NCBI GenBank assembly: GCA_022736535.1
Contig: DZCT01000045.1
Coordinates: 1 to 17,605 of the forward strand
From: Desulfatirhabdium butyrativorans
Lineage (GTDB): Bacteria; Desulfobacterota; Desulfobacteria; Desulfobacterales; JAIFKL01
Direction of reading: 5' to 3'
DNA: 17,605 nt
In this document: in pieces, positions 16,001 to 17,605 of the stretch
Numbering within the stretch: position 1 is the stretch's first letter
How the letters are laid out: every line of letters begins with the position of its first letter
The notes under the pieces: model-generated
The model's input: the letters and a program-made list of their open reading frames with translations, nothing else
Databases searched by the model: none
What the model was told of the DNA's origin: nothing
Position numbers and translations under genes: made by a program

Positions 16001-17605
16001 TTCCACCTTTGTCTTATCATGCGCTCTGAACAGCGGCATAATAAAATAGGCGCAGGAGTGCCTGTGAAAATCAGGCGAAACATAACCGATTCGCAGCTTT
16101 CGTTCAGGGGTTGAGTCATTGTGATGCGGTGTCATTTCAGGCATCAGCGGTTTTGCCTGAATTTCGTTCCACAAGCGATGCTGTTCAAATACCCATTCAG
16201 GAGAATATGCCGAACCGAAATCTCGGCGGTCTCCGTATTGGTAGGTAAAAAGCATGTTGCTGTGCGCCTGATAGTAATCCGGTCGGATTTGCAGGGCTTT
16301 TTTGTAGAACTCGATTGCCTCATCCAATCTGCCCTGATCTTTCAAGGCATTGCCGATATTGTTGTGCGCTTCGGGGTAGTCCGGCTTTGCCGCAACCGCG
16401 CTGCGGTAGTATGACGCTGCTTCTTCGATTTTACCCTGTTCGTTCAGAACAACGCCGAGACTGTTGCGGGCTTCGGCGTAATTCGGGTTGATCTCCAACG
16501 CTTTTTTGCAGGACATCATTGCCTCATCCAATCTGCCCTGATCCTTTAAGGCATTGCCCAAGTTGCCATAGACTTCTGAACTGTTCGGATTAATCTCTAT
16601 CGCCTTTTTGTAGCAGTCAATGGCGTCTGTCAGTTTTCCCATATTTTTCAGAACATTGCCCATGTTGTAATGCGCTTCGGCATTGTTCGGGCTGATGTCA
16701 ACGGCTTTCCGGTAGCATTCCAATGCCTCATCCAACTTTCCCTGACCTTTGAGCGCTGCGCCCATGTTGTTGTATGACTCGGAATATTGAGGCCTGATTT
16801 TCAATGCCTTTTGATAGCAGTCAATAGCTTCTTCAAACCTGTCCAAGTCTTTGAGCGCAGCCCCCATGTTGTTGTAGGCTTCGGGATTGTTCGGATTGAT
16901 CTCCAATACCTTGCGATAAGCCGCGACCGCTTCTTCTTTTTTGCCGCCGATATTCAGGGCATTTCCCATGTTGTAGTAGGCTTCGGCGTAGTTCGGATTG
17001 ATCTTGAGCGATTTTTTATAGGCGTCAACCGCATCGCCAAATTTTCCCATTGCCTTCAATGCAGCGCCCAGCGTATTATAATAGACTGCATTTTGAGAAT
17101 TGCTTTGAAGGGCTTTACGAATAAAGTCTGCGGCGGCATCGTATTTGCCGGTTTGATGAGACATCAGACCGAGATAATAAAGCGCATCCGCATGGTTCGG
17201 GTCTTCGCCGAGAATTTTTCTGTAAATCTTTTCGGCTTTGTCTGACTGCCCGGCTTTGTGATGCTGAATCGCCTGATTTAACAGTTGCTGAGTCTTAGCT
17301 GTCGGCGCCTGACGATCAGCGCTCAGTTCTTGTCTCCTGTCTCTTATCTCTTGTCTCTCGTCTTTCGATTTCGGGTTGCACCATTTCACCCATATCTCAC
17401 GATAAACCGCTTCAATGGAGCGGGCAAAATTGGGGGCATTGCATAAAGGAGAAGCCTGCATTTTTCCGCGCAGCGAATGCCGAAGCTCACGAAGCCGGTC
17501 AATATTCCGAGTGATTCTGACTGCTTTTGAAATATAGTCATCTTCGCTTGCAGCGATAAATTCGCTTAAACCGAGCCGGGTCAGAATACTCGCGGCGACG
17601 CGTGA
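13076..17605 (-). CDS. Giant multi-module TPR/O-GlcNAc-transferase-like (SPINDLY/OGT, GT41) protein, N-terminus outside window
   Basis: One frame runs uninterrupted from the right edge to the stop at 13078-13076 (1,509 residues visible, incomplete at the start). It begins in the tail of an OGT domain (SRVAASILTRLGLSEF...), so an apparent ATG at 17461 is not the start. Then come about ten 34-residue TPRs (about 17290-16250), a full OGT domain (about 16100-15025), a repeat-derived linker (about 15025-14765), three to four TPRs (14765-14440) and a second full OGT domain (14195-13090). Both complete domains keep the GT41 signatures: GYVSPDFHRH and GYISKDFRNHP, KPAPIQATWLGYP and RPAPIQANYLGFPGT, the lysine of SSKV and YKIEP, and YNGTTTTCEALW and YNGHTTTSDALW for nucleotide-sugar binding. 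Cytosolic transfer of a sugar to Ser/Thr of protein targets is expected; the targets are unknown. No frameshift was seen. Confidence 0.9.
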   Translation of the reverse strand, partial: SRVAASILTRLGLSEFIAASEDDYISKAVRITRNIDRLRELRHSLRGKMQASPLCNAPNFARSIEAVYREIWVKWCNPKSKDERQEIRDRRQELSADRQAPTAKTQQLLNQAIQHHKAGQSDKAEKIYRKILGEDPNHADALYYLGLMSHQTGKYDAAADFIRKALQSNSQNAVYYNTLGAALKAMGKFGDAVDAYKKSLKINPNYAEAYYNMGNALNIGGKKEEAVAAYRKVLEINPNNPEAYNNMGAALKDLDRFEEAIDCYQKALKIRPQYSESYNNMGAALKGQGKLDEALECYRKAVDISPNNAEAHYNMGNVLKNMGKLTDAIDCYKKAIEINPNSSEVYGNLGNALKDQGRLDEAMMSCKKALEINPNYAEARNSLGVVLNEQGKIEEAASYYRSAVAAKPDYPEAHNNIGNALKDQGRLDEAIEFYKKALQIRPDYYQAHSNMLFTYQYGDRRDFGSAYSPEWVFEQHRLWNEIQAKPLMPEMTPHHNDSTPERKLRIGYVSPDFHRHSCAYFIMPLFRAHDKTKVEIFCYADMKTPDEITEELRSLADRWYFTMGKSHAEAARQIREDRIDILIDLAGHSANDHLMIFARKPAPIQATWLGYPDTTGMDVMDYRFTDAEADPEGAERYFSETLVRLPGGFLCYTPLSSTPEVKESPLSKSGEIVFASFNNSSKVTRNVISVWSQILKQIPNAYLVVKSKQLTDESTRKRYYEMFLQNGVSAERVKIMSRLSSRDEHLNLYNQVDIALDPFPYNGTTTTCEALWMGIPVVTLRGERHVGRVGTSILTRVGLTDLIAETEADYIAKAVQLAGNTNRLRELRFTLRGVMQNSLLCNAKAFAQSVETAYREMWMRYLKSDQVSGFRFQVSSSDEESRRDVSDANTPLPPPQGGILPPHSPFEGGRGDVSGVEIPLSPPLQKGEIRNPPFPKGGQGGFSDNAEGCYNKGNLLRDQGKTDEAIACYQKALKLNPNYAEAYNNMGNMLRDQGRIREAMESYTKAIQIAPKYVQAYNNMGIALEDQSRVEDAILCYREALKIAPDYEQAYSNLVPQLQQICDWREYKEFTRKLDELTDAALRSGKRAIEDPFTNLTRHEDPARNLAVAKSWVRDIVKPLAGLNMNFSFEQRKSKTKITLGYISKDFRNHPVAHLMLALFGLHNRDEFEVFCYSYGTDDGSEYRERIKQDSDKFVDIHHLGYADAAKCIYADKVDILIDLMGFTGGSRLGIPALRPAPIQANYLGFPGTVGADFFDYIITDRIVTPESHSIYYTEKFVCLPDCFQINDNTQMISDKDWRSADAGLPENGFVFCSFNQPYKIEPVMFNVWMNILRRVPESVLWLSKSSETVQRNLRREAQAAGIAPERLVFAEKLPSKADHLARHRLAGIALDTRIYNGHTTTSDALWSGVPVITLQGGHYASRASSSILNAVGLPELIAHSLEEYEYLAARLATHPDALREIRLKLAKHRVTKPLFNTLRFIRNIEKAYSEMWKRFAKGEKPEPIEVKV
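14781..14939. repeat. Cluster of C/G palindromic repeats inserted in frame in the OGT gene
   Basis: Three palindromic blocks (14781-14815, about 14818-14855, about 14871-14939) consist of CCCCCCTGCCCCCCTTT-like and AAAGGGGGG-like arms. They are translated without a stop on the minus strand as proline/glycine-rich peptides such as NPPFPKGGQGGF and PLSPPLQKGE. The family also occurs at 10-49 outside genes. Confidence 0.85.
14981..15008. repeat. 7-bp tandem repeat (TGAAACC x4) within the OGT linker
   Basis: Four perfect TGAAACC units, read on the minus strand as part of QVSGFRFQVSS. It borders the palindrome cluster and marks the end of the first complete OGT domain. Confidence 0.9.
16250..17290 (-). 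repeat. Tandem 102-bp units encoding the main TPR array
   Basis: About ten 34-codon units with the pattern Y-NMG-ALK-GK-EA---Y-KAL-INPN-AEA. DNA identity between units is high in places (for example the repeated NALKDQGRLDEA), suggesting recent unit duplication or gene conversion. Confidence 0.8.
17330..17364. repeat. Imperfect 7-bp tandem repeat (TTGTCTC-type) between OGT tail and TPR array
   Basis: Units TTGTCTC, CTGTCTC, TTATCTC, TTGTCTC and TCGTCTT. They encode the charged segment KDERQEIRDRRQE on the minus strand, at the equivalent module junction to 14981-15008. Confidence 0.75.

Noticed and set aside
13076..17461. Complete gene starting at ATG 17461
   Set aside because: The frame stays open to the window edge and the upstream 48 codons encode conserved OGT sequence, so the start lies outside.

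Overview
The window looks like chromosomal DNA of a Gram-negative bacterium, most plausibly a Desulfobacterota (former Deltaproteobacteria) relative such as a filamentous Desulfonema-type sulfate reducer. This is inference from gene types (paired TonB receptors with a YfiR-like regulator, hybrid histidine kinase, giant TPR/OGT protein) and from the many interspersed palindromes and 7-bp tandem repeats. No rRNA, tRNA or CRISPR array was seen.

Layout. (1) 56-7366, minus strand: a tightly packed operon-like run, read from right to left, of two related TonB-dependent outer-membrane receptors, a periplasmic YfiR/DUF4154 protein, a CHASE8-HAMP membrane sensor and a histidine kinase/receiver. The sensor and kinase are one reading frame split by a single in-frame TGA at 1613-1615, followed by a hairpin. 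A palindromic repeat at 10-49 ends the run. (2) 7367-8439: about 1.07 kb without a convincing gene, holding an IS21-end-like or operator-like repeat, G/C palindromes, a good sigma-54-type promoter (7757-7772) and a strikingly self-complementary 266-bp block (7881-8146) bounded by imperfect inverted repeats. (3) 8440-10809, plus strand: a STAND-type P-loop ATPase with C-terminal TPR-like helices; its N-terminus is partly made of interspersed repeats. (4) 10872-11753, minus: a BtuF-like periplasmic binding protein, convergent with the ATPase gene across a long hairpin. (5) 11826-12929, minus: an A+T-rich orphan protein with a C-terminal HNH nuclease domain. (6) 13076 to the right edge, minus: one very long open frame encoding at least three SPINDLY/OGT-type glycosyltransferase modules separated by TPR arrays, with several copies of a G/C palindromic repeat inserted in frame between two modules.

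How the genes may work together. In Pseudomonas, the periplasmic YfiR restrains the CHASE8-HAMP-GGDEF protein YfiN. Here the same input pair (YfiR plus CHASE8-HAMP) is joined to a histidine kinase/receiver instead of a diguanylate cyclase, and is encoded downstream of two TonB receptors. This suggests that envelope or ligand-uptake status is reported through a phosphorelay. The BtuF-like protein could serve corrinoid or metal-chelate uptake, but it is not in the same operon. The ATPase, the HNH protein and the OGT protein look like accessory genes. A notable theme is that repeats have repeatedly entered genes: they form the N-terminus of the ATPase, the last residues of BtuF, and the linkers of the OGT protein.
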